Origin: Senimuribacter sp049852125 | GTDB taxonomy: Bacteria; Bacillota; Clostridia; Peptostreptococcales; Anaerovoracaceae | Length of the DNA stretch: 64,000 nt | Direction: 5' to 3' | Assembly (NCBI RefSeq): GCF_049852125.1 | Contig: NZ_CP187532.1 | Coordinates: 2,108,001 to 2,172,000 of the forward strand | Shown here: piece by piece, positions 1 to 8,517 of the stretch | Layout of the letters: each line of letters opens with the position of its first letter | Position numbering within the stretch: the stretch's first letter is position 1 | Notes under the pieces: model-generated | Database searches by the model: none | The model's input: only the letters and a program-made list of their open reading frames with translations | Told to the model about the DNA's origin: nothing | Made by a program: the position numbers and the translations under genes

Positions 1-1
1 T

Positions 2-1156
2 TGGGTTGATGACGAAGGTAAAGTTCAGGTTAACAGAGGTTACAGATATGAATTCAACAGCGCAATCGGACCTTACAAAGGCGGTCTGCGTTTTGCTGCT
101 AACGTATATCCTGGAATCATCAAGTTCCTCGGATTTGAACAGATTTTCAAGAACAGCTTAACCGGCCTTCCTATCGGCGGCGGCAAAGGCGGTTCCGACT
201 TCGATCCTAACGGAAAATCCGATGCAGAAGTAATGAGATTCTGCCAGTCCTTTATGACTGAATTATATAGACATATCGGACCTCACACTGACGTTCCTGC
301 CGGTGACATGGGCGTTGGCGCGAGAGAAATCGGTTACTTGTTTGGACAGTACAAGAGACTGACTAACAGATACGAAGGCGTTCTGACTGGTAAGGGTCTT
401 GCTTACGGCGGATTAGCAGGAAGAACAGAAGCTACTGGTTACGGTATCGTATTCTTTGCAAGAGAAATGCTGAAACACTGCGGCGAAGAACTGGCAGGAA
501 AAACTGTTGCAGTATCCGGTTTTGGTAACGTTACCTGGGGTACAGTTCAGAAGCTGAACCAGCTGGGCGCTAAGGTTATCACTATTTCCGGACCAGACGG
601 ATACATCTACGATCCAGACGGCGTAACTTCTGGCGAAAAAGAAGATTACTTGCTTGAGCTGCGAGCTTCCGGAAAGAACATCTGCGCTCCTTACGCAGAC
701 AAATTCCCTGGCGCTACCTTCTACGCAGGCAAAAAGCCTTGGGAAGTTAAGGCTGATCTGTACATCCCTTGTGCTACGCAGAACGAAATTCACATCGAAG
801 ACGCTAAAACTATGGTTGCTAACGGATGTAAGTTCCTCTGCGAAGGCGCTAACATGCCTACAACGAATGAAGCAATCGAATACCTGCAGGAAAACGGCGT
901 TATCGTTGGACCTTCCAAGGCTGCAAACGCTGGCGGCGTAGCTTGCTCCTGCATCGAAATGGGTCAGAACGCAGGCCACACTGTATTCTCACCTGCACAG
1001 GTTTACGAACAGCTTGAAACTATCATGGTTAACATCCACAAGAACGCTGCAGCTGCTTGCGAAAAATATGGTCTGGGCTATGACCTGATCAAGGGCGCAA
1101 ACATCGCTGGTTTCGAAAAGGTTGCAGAAGCTATGATGGCACAGGGTATTGTATAA
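2..1156 (+). CDS. gdhA: NADP-type glutamate dehydrogenase, 5' end outside window
   Basis: This is glutamate dehydrogenase of the hexameric GdhA family, which reversibly converts 2-oxoglutarate and ammonia to glutamate in the cytoplasm. The frame is already open at base 2, so roughly the first 60 residues lie outside; 384 codons are visible. Motifs seen are GPYKGGLRF (substrate-binding Lys), the glycine-rich PIGGGKGGSDFDP with the catalytic Lys, DVPAGDMGVG, and the nucleotide-binding VSGFGNVTWG. The C-terminus is normal, with stop TAA at 1154-1156. An internal ATG at 233 is not the start because conserved sequence continues upstream. The stop codon lies inside a 20-bp sequence repeated 197 bp downstream. 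NADP preference is inferred from family resemblance. Confidence 0.97.
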   Translation, partial: WVDDEGKVQVNRGYRYEFNSAIGPYKGGLRFAANVYPGIIKFLGFEQIFKNSLTGLPIGGGKGGSDFDPNGKSDAEVMRFCQSFMTELYRHIGPHTDVPAGDMGVGAREIGYLFGQYKRLTNRYEGVLTGKGLAYGGLAGRTEATGYGIVFFAREMLKHCGEELAGKTVAVSGFGNVTWGTVQKLNQLGAKVITISGPDGYIYDPDGVTSGEKEDYLLELRASGKNICAPYADKFPGATFYAGKKPWEVKADLYIPCATQNEIHIEDAKTMVANGCKFLCEGANMPTTNEAIEYLQENGVIVGPSKAANAGGVACSCIEMGQNAGHTVFSPAQVYEQLETIMVNIHKNAAAACEKYGLGYDLIKGANIAGFEKVAEAMMAQGIV

Positions 1157-1170
1157 TGGCGCTTGCCCCA
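1151..1170 (+). repeat. Direct repeat copy 1 at the end of gdhA
   Basis: GTATAATGGCGCTTGCCCCA is repeated at 1348-1367 with one change (C to T at position 10). This copy contains the last sense codon and the stop codon of gdhA. Confidence 0.8.
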
Positions 1171-1342
1171 ATTTTCGCAGAAAATTGATGGGAAGACCTT
1201 ATGCTTTGGGAGACCTAATCCAATGAGCAAAGCGAATTGTTGATAGGTCCCCCGTCAAGAGTGCAGCGCTTCAGCGCGTGGCACTCTACGGCGAATCCCC
1301 AAGAGAACAAGCACTCTGTGCGAAGTTTGATTGGCAAGGATT
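1169..1342 (+). ncRNA. Unidentified structured RNA candidate in the gdhA 3' region
   Basis: The segment between the two direct repeats folds by eye into consecutive hairpins. CAATTTTC (1169-1176) pairs with GAAAATTG (1180-1187). GGGAGACCTA (1208-1217) pairs with TAGGTCCCCC (1244-1253) with one mismatch, and an inner CAAT/ATTG pair extends it. AGAGTGC (1258-1264) pairs with GCACTCT (1281-1287) around an inner GCGC/GCGC stem. AATCC (1294-1298) pairs with GGATT (1338-1342) around a small GCAC/GTGC hairpin. It matches no RNA family I can name: there is no tmRNA, SRP, RNase P or T-box signature. It could be a 3'-UTR regulatory RNA of gdhA or a small mobile or duplicated insert. Strand is assumed from gdhA. 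Confidence 0.45.
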
Positions 1343-1347
1343 TAGTC

Positions 1348-1367
1348 GTATAATGGTGCTTGCCCCA
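1348..1367 (+). repeat. Direct repeat copy 2
   Basis: This is the second copy of the 20-bp repeat (19/20 identical). It contains a perfect TATAAT (1349-1354) with TTGATT 16 bp upstream (1327-1332), so it could act as a promoter. The end of the copy also forms a small hairpin, TTGCC-CCAA-GGCAA. Confidence 0.7.
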
Positions 1368-1395
1368 AGGCAAACAATATTCCAAAAACAAATTT

Positions 1396-1424
1396 GAGGA
1401 CTGCGCTTTGCAGTCCTCTTTTTT
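1396..1424 (+). terminator. Intrinsic terminator downstream of gdhA
   Basis: GAGGACTGC (1396-1404) pairs with GCAGTCCTC (1410-1418), followed by six T. It would end gdhA together with its roughly 240-nt 3' region. Confidence 0.9.
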
Positions 1425-1462
1425 AATAACATATGTTTCAACGCATTTCATCACGCTGCTTG

Positions 1463-1499
1463 AAAAAAACGAGGCAGATCATTCCGCCTCGTTTTTTTT
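1463..1499. terminator. Bidirectional terminator
   Basis: ACGAGGC (1469-1475) pairs with GCCTCGT (1486-1492). It has an A-run on its left and a T-run on its right, so it can terminate both strands. On the minus strand it directly follows the adhesin stop codon. Confidence 0.88.
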
Positions 1500-4400
1500 C
1501 TATTCTTTCCGGCGAGCTGCCTTATGTGCAAAGAATACTGTGAAAACTCCCCCTATGGAGCAAATGAATATCAAAAGCCAAAGCAGTACATGGTTATGAT
1601 CTCCTGTTGATGGTCCATGTCCGGTATTGCTTGAATCCTCCGGAGTCTTTGGATGACTCGGATTTTTTGGATCGGTAGGATCCGATGGTTTCACCGGTTT
1701 ATCCGGCTTCTGTTTTGTATTTACAAAAACTACCGTTTCGTCCTTCCTCTCCGCTATCTTTCCACTCTGCTTCTTCTTATTCACTTTATATCCCTTTGGT
1801 GTCTGCTCTGTCACAGTATACGAAGTATCTGCCGGCAAATTATTGATTGTAATACTTTCACCGTGTTTCAACATAATGGTGTCACCTGTCTTCACTGTAC
1901 CGGTCTTTGAACCCTCATAACTATACGCACCGGTGAGAACGTTTCCTAAACCGTCTGTTAGTTCTATTGAAAACGCGAATTCACGATCTGTTTCTCCTCC
2001 TGCGCCGCTTACCACCTTAGAAATCGTAAGAGTACCAAATTTATCGTCAGACGGCGACGTTGGAATTGGAATATGATTCTGAAAAACAGCTGATGCTGAT
2101 ACACCATTTTGAATTTCTCCAGTATCGCCTAATTTCGATACAGAATAGCCCTCGTTATCACTTTCCGTAACCTCATAACCTGTCTTCACCGGCAAATTGT
2201 GAATCGTCACACTCTCTCCGTCTTTTAAGAAAATCATTCCTCCTGAAGTGATTGAACCTGATTTCGCACCATCGTATGCAAAGATATCCTTTAATTCATT
2301 GCCTTCCTCGTCCGTCAGACGCAATGTAAATGGAAAGAGTTTGTCTTTATCACCTTTTCCCGTCACGATCTTAGAAATGGTTAAATTCCCATGCTCCTTT
2401 TCCGGCGTTACATCGCCGCTCCGGTTTTCAAAGGACGCTTCTGCCGTTACATTTCCTTCTATTTTTCCTGTGTGTTTAGACGGAAGCGAAGTATAACCAT
2501 TTGTCGTGTTTTCCGTAATCCTGTACTGCGTTCCCGCAGGAAGGCCCATAATCAGAATTCTTTCTCCATGCTTCAAAGCTATGGTATCTCCACTTTTTAT
2601 TCTGCCACTTCTCGCGCCAGTATAATTGAAACTCTCTGTTAAGGCTTTTCCCGTATCATCCGTCAACGTAATCTGGAAAATGAAGCTTTTCGTATGACTT
2701 GCCTGTGTACCGGTTACAGCCTTCTCAATCGACAGGTTCCCATTTTCCGGCAGATCCAGTTTTGTATTATAAAATCCTGCGTAGCTTATTGCGCCTTGAC
2801 GGATTGTACCGTTCAGAACACCGTCAGCAGGCAATACGTGCCAGCCCTTCTGTGACGCTTCAGACACAGTATACTTTGTACCCGCCGGAATTCCTTCAAT
2901 TGTAACACTTTGTCCGTGACTCAATGAAATCGTCTCGCCATTGGAAATTTTTCCAGTTTTAGATCCGAAATACAAATACTTTCCGTCTAAAGGTTTACCT
3001 TCAGCATCTGACAGATTTATCATAAAGGAAAACACTCCGTCCTTCTCCGTGTCTCCGTCCATAACTGTCTTTCTGATCGTCAGACTACCCTCTGATACAA
3101 TAGCGCCTCTGGTATTCGTAAATCCGGCAGTTGATGTTTCGCCATTATAAATCGTACCGCCCTGCTCACCACTTGTCGGCACTACATTCCATCCGGCTGC
3201 GTCTTCCTCTGTAACAGTATACCGAGTACCGTCCGGCAATCCCAGAATCGTAATGCTTTCATCATGGTGCAGCGGAATCGTATCACCGTGCTTGATATGT
3301 CCTGCCTTGTCCGTTCCATAGAAATAGAATGACCCTGAAAGAGGATTTCCGTCCGCATCAACTAATTTAATATGAAAGTTAAAATTCTGTGTATAATCCT
3401 TCGGCGAATTGACAACGCCTGCAACCTTCTTGCTGATAGTCAGTTCTCCCGTCTTTGTATCATCCTTCGTCTGGTCCGTTACAACGACGATATTTAGTAA
3501 GCTAAACAAGCTGGTGATATCATCCGTGATTCGGTCAAAGTTTACAGAATTATCCGCACCGTCATACATTCCTGTGCCGTCCAGGGAAGCCGTATTCTGA
3601 TTCACTCGAGCTCTTATGAATCCGGTATCCGTAACAAAGAAAGGAAGCAGCTGCCGGCCTCCGTCTTCATCGTGAAGGCCGTAATCTACTACAGCATTTT
3701 TCCCATAATGCAGATTCATGGTTCTGGCAAGATCCGTTCCATCCAGCATCAAATCGTTCCATCCCTTCAAATCGAATTTGCCGGATTTTTGAATCTGCGC
3801 AGTAGCAGTAATATCTCGCAAAGTAATATTTACATCACCGTCGCTGGCGTATTTGGACATAGTCTGAGCCAGCTTACCTACACCGGCCATTACCGTCACG
3901 CCGTCTTCCTTTGTTCCTGCATCAGCATAAATAGAATATATTCCTACAATAACAGGCACAACGGTAGAATTCACGTTGTACCCCGCCGGAGCGCTGATTT
4001 CCTGCAAATAATACTCAGTATTTGCAGGATTCGCCCATTTTACTTCTGCATAACCTTCCTTTGCACCAGCAGGACAAGTCGGAGTAAAAATCAATTGTCC
4101 TGCCTGTCCGTCGACTGTCGCTGTAGTTCCTCGGGTAACTAGTTGCGTACACGCTTCATCTTCATATAGACCAAAAACCGCGCCGTTAATCGCCTTGCCG
4201 TCCTGATCTACCTTCTTTACTCGAAGCTCACGTTGTTCATTAGGAATATATATCAGGGAACGGAACGTTCTACTGAACTCATCCACATTGAGCAAACTGA
4301 ATCCTCGTCCGCTTCCGTTTTCCGGTACCGCAACTCCCATAATCTGATCGGCAGTATAGCCAACAGCTTCCTCTAAGGTTTTTCCACCATCTATCTGACG

Positions 4401-7352
4401 ACGAATATATGCGCCTAACGCCTCGTAGCGCGCTTCACTGTCAGCAGCGCCATCAATACCGTCATCATGCAGCGAAGCCAGCGCGGCAGGTTCAATCATG
4501 GCATATGTCATACGCATATCACCATCAGGATTGTTCAATTGATATCGATTTGCCATGCCTGGCAGATCGCTCAAGACACCTTCTAACCGCTTGTTATCAT
4601 CATTCCACTCTAAATACCAATGGGGCGTCGTTCCTTTATTATCAGAGCACTGATACAGCGCCGCCATCAAAGCCGCTCTGCGCCACTCCATCAAGTCGAT
4701 ATTTTTTCTCGGCATTGAGGTGTGAAGTCCCTCCGTATTGCTCCCGTACAGTGCCTGCCAGGCCTGTTCATTCTTCTGCCACAATGTTGGAATAGCAACA
4801 ATCAGACCATTCTTTTGCGAACCCACACTTACCGGTTTTTGCTCGTCCGGTTTAATCACGCCGGTTGCCATATCATACGCACCGTAATTAATCCTGTTAT
4901 TTCCTGTAATCATCGAAAGAAAGCTGGCATATGATCCTGTTGTGTACCGATTAACCACCGTCATCATTGTGGTATCCGGATCGTATTGAAGTACCACATC
5001 TACCGGCAGCATTCGATAACCATCCGGCGCTTTTACTTCTTTCAAAATATACGTCTCAATATGATTTTCCCAATATCTATCGGTGAAATTAAACGGAATC
5101 ATTTCTCCATCAGCATTTAGCTCAGCAAATTTCGCGTTTCCGTCAGATTCGGTGGTAAGAGTTGTCAGTGCATCGCCTGTTTTCTCATAAGATCCGTCAG
5201 CCTTTCTCTCTGCCTGAAACAGCTCAAACTCCACGCCCTCAATCGGGTTTCCGTTCTGATCTACTTTTTTAATCTGCTGATAAAGCTGCGGCTGCAGGTT
5301 GAAACGCAAAGCCAAACTGGAATCATAATTTCCTCTTTCCAGATAAAACATACGGAGGGTATGATTCGTATTGCTGGCAAAGGTATTGTTTCTCCAGCTC
5401 GTAGAAGAAGCCTGCTTCGCGTCAGTAAACAACTGCTTCAGCGTAGTCTCTGTCGTGCAGTCCGCAGGCGTTTCACCTGAAGTATACGATGGAATACCTT
5501 TCTGACCATAAGCTCTGCCAGTGAAAACCTTACCCGTTTTAAAGTCGATAATGCCATAGATCTCACTATGAACACCACCTAAATCCAGAACCAATACGTC
5601 GTCAATAAAGATCCAAACATCATCATCGCCTGTAAACTCAAACGTCATAGCGTTGTTCTTTGAACCCTGATTGATAACGCCGTTTACCGCTTGACGGAAA
5701 TCCAAACTTACACTCATCCCAAAGTGATGATTCATAGCATTTCCAGAGCATGCTACATCACTGGTCAGCTTTTCATCTGCGTCAACGCCGCTAAACGCCT
5801 GCTCGCCAGTATTGAAAGGAAAGAAGTTTCCGATACTGTTCGTTCCGTCTGATCGTACCGTTGCAGGTGCATCGTAAAGCACAAAGCTTCCATCGCTGTG
5901 TGTTTCGACCTGTTCCCCTGCTCTATCACTTAGCACAGATGCCGGCTTTTTCTGAAACTCTGCGAAGTTCTGCCGCATATTATAAAAATAGTATCCCTCA
6001 TCATCCAGCTGGAACAGTCCTTTAACATTTTGATAGGATTTTTTATAGCTGTTGTTTACAGCAGGGTCAAACAAGTAGTCAAGAGACTCCTTATCAGATT
6101 CGATTGGCTTGCTGTTAGCATCCTCCCACGCCTGAATCAGCGTATTGCTCAGATTCTGAATATCATTCCCATCGTAGGTATACGCAGTGCTGTCCGATGG
6201 ATCTTTCTGTTCTATATGATCTCCTGCCAGTTTATAATCGCCGACCAAAGTCCAGTCTCTTTTGCTCTGATCATTCAGCAATTTATTCTTGGCGGCAGCG
6301 GTATCGACCGTTGGATAGCCATTTGTCAGTACGGGCTCTACAATGCCTTCCATTCCCGCGTACTTTTGGCCATATGCCGTACTTTCTCCCGCGCCCTTAT
6401 TCCAAAGGCCTCCATGAATCATTCCATCGCCAAAAAGGAGCAAATGACCCGCATTAATGCCTCTCCACCAGTCATTTTTACTGGAATAAGGAGATTTTCT
6501 TCCCCACGCGCTTGGCTTTTCACGTATATGATAATGATCCTTTGTAAGCAAATCTCCCTTAGGAGTTGTAGAAGCGGAAGGATCCTCACCGGAGGCATTA
6601 ACCCAATAGTCAAATAAATTCACCGTGGTTGACGCGGGATCTGCTACAGATTCTGTAACAATATGTTTCTGAAGCGTCTCCTGATCTACCAGTGTTCTTC
6701 CCCCGCCCAGATCTAAAATCACTTCTAAAGCAGGCGCAGCCTCTGTCAACATGTATCCCTCTGGCGGCGCTGCCAGTAAGGTGTAGGAACCCTTGTAAGA
6801 GCCTTTATCAGGAAATCCTTCAAAATTCCATGTAACTTTTAACGTCTCCTCCGTACCATCTTCAAGGACAGCCGTGATTTCATTTGGAAGCATCTCCTGT
6901 AAAACCTTTTTCGTTACTGGATGATCCTTGTCTGCGCCGGGTAATCCCAGTCCCCAGACCTTTTGCTCTTTATCATAGATCAGCGTTTCTTCCGGGTCTA
7001 TCCAGCTCCAGTCGCTCATCTTCTTCGCGGATATACGCGTCTCTTCCTCACATTCTTTACAGACAAAGCTGCAAGGCCTGCCAGCCGTCGCTTCTTTATA
7101 TCCGCAATTTTCATCATGTGTATGTATACAACCTTCGCTGCACGCCTCTGTATGCGCGTGGGTACATGGGCTTCCCTTTACAGCCTCTATATAGCCGCAC
7201 GCCTGCGTATGCTTCGGATGATGCACACATAAACCAGTGTCCTCTGAACTACTCATTTCTGCGAAAGTCATGCTATTCATGCCTGTGAGAATCAGGCACA
7301 AACACAGTAAAAGAGCCAGAAGACTTTTACTTCTTTGATTTCCTTGTCCCAT
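1500..7352 (-). CDS. Giant fibro-slime / Cna-B-like repeat surface adhesin
   Basis: This is a 1950-residue secreted surface protein. Residues 1-31 form a signal peptide ending TFA. Residues about 42-105 are Cys/His-rich with repeated H-x-C-G-Y and P-C-x-H-x-H patterns. A fibro-slime domain lies near 440-700 (GDDDVWIFIDDVLVLDLGG near 574). SpaA/prealbumin-like domains begin near 694 (KKVDQNGNPIEGVEFELF) and 1042 (KKVDQDGKAINGAVFGLY). From about 1304 to 1867 there are five repeats of 110-115 residues, each starting LTISK-like, with a central TVTE-like Glu and ending F-x-N, the pattern of isopeptide-forming Cna-B/DUF7601 domains. A Pro-rich spacer, PSTGD, a hydrophobic segment and KAARRKE end the protein. 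The sorting motif lacks the Leu of LPxTG. SD is AAAGGAAAG. It probably mediates adhesion; the ligand is unknown. Confidence 0.9.
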   Translation of the reverse strand: MGQGNQRSKSLLALLLCLCLILTGMNSMTFAEMSSSEDTGLCVHHPKHTQACGYIEAVKGSPCTHAHTEACSEGCIHTHDENCGYKEATAGRPCSFVCKECEEETRISAKKMSDWSWIDPEETLIYDKEQKVWGLGLPGADKDHPVTKKVLQEMLPNEITAVLEDGTEETLKVTWNFEGFPDKGSYKGSYTLLAAPPEGYMLTEAAPALEVILDLGGGRTLVDQETLQKHIVTESVADPASTTVNLFDYWVNASGEDPSASTTPKGDLLTKDHYHIREKPSAWGRKSPYSSKNDWWRGINAGHLLLFGDGMIHGGLWNKGAGESTAYGQKYAGMEGIVEPVLTNGYPTVDTAAAKNKLLNDQSKRDWTLVGDYKLAGDHIEQKDPSDSTAYTYDGNDIQNLSNTLIQAWEDANSKPIESDKESLDYLFDPAVNNSYKKSYQNVKGLFQLDDEGYYFYNMRQNFAEFQKKPASVLSDRAGEQVETHSDGSFVLYDAPATVRSDGTNSIGNFFPFNTGEQAFSGVDADEKLTSDVACSGNAMNHHFGMSVSLDFRQAVNGVINQGSKNNAMTFEFTGDDDVWIFIDDVLVLDLGGVHSEIYGIIDFKTGKVFTGRAYGQKGIPSYTSGETPADCTTETTLKQLFTDAKQASSTSWRNNTFASNTNHTLRMFYLERGNYDSSLALRFNLQPQLYQQIKKVDQNGNPIEGVEFELFQAERKADGSYEKTGDALTTLTTESDGNAKFAELNADGEMIPFNFTDRYWENHIETYILKEVKAPDGYRMLPVDVVLQYDPDTTMMTVVNRYTTGSYASFLSMITGNNRINYGAYDMATGVIKPDEQKPVSVGSQKNGLIVAIPTLWQKNEQAWQALYGSNTEGLHTSMPRKNIDLMEWRRAALMAALYQCSDNKGTTPHWYLEWNDDNKRLEGVLSDLPGMANRYQLNNPDGDMRMTYAMIEPAALASLHDDGIDGAADSEARYEALGAYIRRQIDGGKTLEEAVGYTADQIMGVAVPENGSGRGFSLLNVDEFSRTFRSLIYIPNEQRELRVKKVDQDGKAINGAVFGLYEDEACTQLVTRGTTATVDGQAGQLIFTPTCPAGAKEGYAEVKWANPANTEYYLQEISAPAGYNVNSTVVPVIVGIYSIYADAGTKEDGVTVMAGVGKLAQTMSKYASDGDVNITLRDITATAQIQKSGKFDLKGWNDLMLDGTDLARTMNLHYGKNAVVDYGLHDEDGGRQLLPFFVTDTGFIRARVNQNTASLDGTGMYDGADNSVNFDRITDDITSLFSLLNIVVVTDQTKDDTKTGELTISKKVAGVVNSPKDYTQNFNFHIKLVDADGNPLSGSFYFYGTDKAGHIKHGDTIPLHHDESITILGLPDGTRYTVTEEDAAGWNVVPTSGEQGGTIYNGETSTAGFTNTRGAIVSEGSLTIRKTVMDGDTEKDGVFSFMINLSDAEGKPLDGKYLYFGSKTGKISNGETISLSHGQSVTIEGIPAGTKYTVSEASQKGWHVLPADGVLNGTIRQGAISYAGFYNTKLDLPENGNLSIEKAVTGTQASHTKSFIFQITLTDDTGKALTESFNYTGARSGRIKSGDTIALKHGERILIMGLPAGTQYRITENTTNGYTSLPSKHTGKIEGNVTAEASFENRSGDVTPEKEHGNLTISKIVTGKGDKDKLFPFTLRLTDEEGNELKDIFAYDGAKSGSITSGGMIFLKDGESVTIHNLPVKTGYEVTESDNEGYSVSKLGDTGEIQNGVSASAVFQNHIPIPTSPSDDKFGTLTISKVVSGAGGETDREFAFSIELTDGLGNVLTGAYSYEGSKTGTVKTGDTIMLKHGESITINNLPADTSYTVTEQTPKGYKVNKKKQSGKIAERKDETVVFVNTKQKPDKPVKPSDPTDPKNPSHPKTPEDSSNTGHGPSTGDHNHVLLWLLIFICSIGGVFTVFFAHKAARRKE

Positions 7353-7405
7353 TACAAAAAAACTTTCCTTTCCATAGAATTAAGTTTTCACCTATTGTAT
7401 TCTCA

Positions 7406-7418
7406 GAGAGTTACTCTC
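7406..7418. promoter_or_regulatory. Perfect 13-bp palindrome in the adhesin leader
   Basis: GAGAGTTACTCTC lies in the predicted 5' untranslated region of the adhesin, between its promoter (7524-7552) and start codon. It could be a regulator-binding site. No regulator gene adjoins it. Confidence 0.3.
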
Positions 7419-7523
7419 CCTGGTATTTCGCGTCCCCGTTTTCTTGTAATGGTTAATGCAACAAAACACCGTTCTGTTATATTCATACAAAAAAACAGCT
7501 TCGCATTACACATAATTGTATAG

Positions 7524-7552
7524 ATTATATCACATCAGTCTTCGATAATCAA
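7524..7552 (-). promoter_or_regulatory. Promoter of the adhesin gene
   Basis: On the minus strand TTGATT (7552-7547), a 17-bp spacer and TATAAT (7529-7524) preceded by TG at the extended -10 position make a strong vegetative promoter. It gives a leader of about 165 nt. The rest of the 7353-7656 gap holds no gene that I can see. Confidence 0.7.
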
Positions 7553-7579
7553 TAAAATTTCAACGTTTACGCCATATTG

Positions 7580-7630
7580 AAAAAAACAAAAAAAGCAGAA
7601 CGCCTGTGTTATATTGACAAGCGCTCCGCT
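7580..7630 (-). terminator. Terminator of the addA-patatin operon
   Basis: On the minus strand a 13-bp stem (7630-7618 with 7606-7594, three G-U pairs) is followed by a long T-run interrupted by one G. It lies just after the patatin stop. Confidence 0.8.
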
Positions 7631-7656
7631 ATATTTTAATAATTGTTAACGGCGAT

Positions 7657-8508
7657 TCAAGCCTCCATAAAGCCTTTTAATTTTTCACCTAATCCTTCCG
7701 CCACATAATAGCCTTCCTGGTAGGCTTTTTTCAGTTTGACAGGGTCTTTTTCTGTCCGACCGATATCTAAATCTCCCATCGGCGCAATCACAAAAGCTCT
7801 GCCCTCCTTTTCTTCAGAAGCGACCAACTCTAAAGACGCGTTGTATGTCTTCCAGCGGTTCCTGCAGGCCTCCGTCATTTGAGGATACGTTCTATATTTC
7901 AACTTCAGCATCGCTGCCGACACACTGCCGCCAGGTTTTTTACGGTAGTCCCTAGGTCTGGTCAGCACTACCAAATTTTTCTCATTTCCCTGCTTTATAG
8001 ACTGGGCGATTGGGATTGAATCGGCAATACCCCCGTCCATATAAAGACTTTCGCCTATGGATACCATGTTCGCCAAAAAAGGCAGCGATGCAGAGGCCCG
8101 TATCCATTCCACATCTCGAAACATATCCGTAATCACAGGATACTCCGCCCTCCCTGTCCTGCAATTGGTTACTACCGCCTGAAACTTAACGCCGCTCCTT
8201 CTGAATGTCTCATTATCAATAGGATACAGCTTTTCCGGTATCGTATGATACAAAAATTCCGTTCCAAATAGATCTCCTGTTTTGCGAAGATTATAGAAAC
8301 TGCAATAATCACGGCGTCCCAGATAGTCCACATTAACTGCATAGGCCCGTCCTCTTTGTCCTGATACGAAGCTGCATCCATGACAAGCTCCTGCAGATAC
8401 ACCGATTACATTTTCAAAAAACAATCCCTCATCCAGTAAATAATCCAACACCCCGGCGGCAAAAATACCTCTCATGCCGCCGCCTTCTAAGATCAATCCC
8501 GTTCCCAT
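7657..8508 (-). CDS. Patatin-like phospholipase (YjjU type)
   Basis: This 283-residue protein is a serine acyl-hydrolase of the patatin family, with a Ser-Asp dyad that cleaves lipid acyl esters. Seen are the N-terminal oxyanion loop EGGGMRGIFAAG, the nucleophile elbow GVSAGA near residue 40, and the Asp of DGGIADSIP near residue 157. There is no signal peptide, so it is probably cytosolic or peripheral to the membrane. The AGGAGGT ribosome site overlaps the addA stop codon and the gap is 9 nt, so it is translated together with addA. The length is normal for bacterial YjjU-like proteins. The substrate cannot be read from the sequence. Confidence 0.9.
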   Translation of the reverse strand: MGTGLILEGGGMRGIFAAGVLDYLLDEGLFFENVIGVSAGACHGCSFVSGQRGRAYAVNVDYLGRRDYCSFYNLRKTGDLFGTEFLYHTIPEKLYPIDNETFRRSGVKFQAVVTNCRTGRAEYPVITDMFRDVEWIRASASLPFLANMVSIGESLYMDGGIADSIPIAQSIKQGNEKNLVVLTRPRDYRKKPGGSVSAAMLKLKYRTYPQMTEACRNRWKTYNASLELVASEEKEGRAFVIAPMGDLDIGRTEKDPVKLKKAYQEGYYVAEGLGEKLKGFMEA

Positions 8509-8517
8509 AGATACCTC

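Noticed and set aside
413..979. 188-residue frame on the minus strand inside gdhA
   Set aside because: It is antisense to a highly conserved gene; its composition mirrors gdhA codons and it has no recognisable domain.
1165..1345. Identification of the gdhA 3' structure as 6S RNA, tmRNA, SRP RNA, T-box or RNase P
   Set aside because: The conserved signatures of these families (for example the tmRNA tag, T-box AGGGTGG, SRP GGAAGC motif) are absent, so only an unnamed RNA was called.
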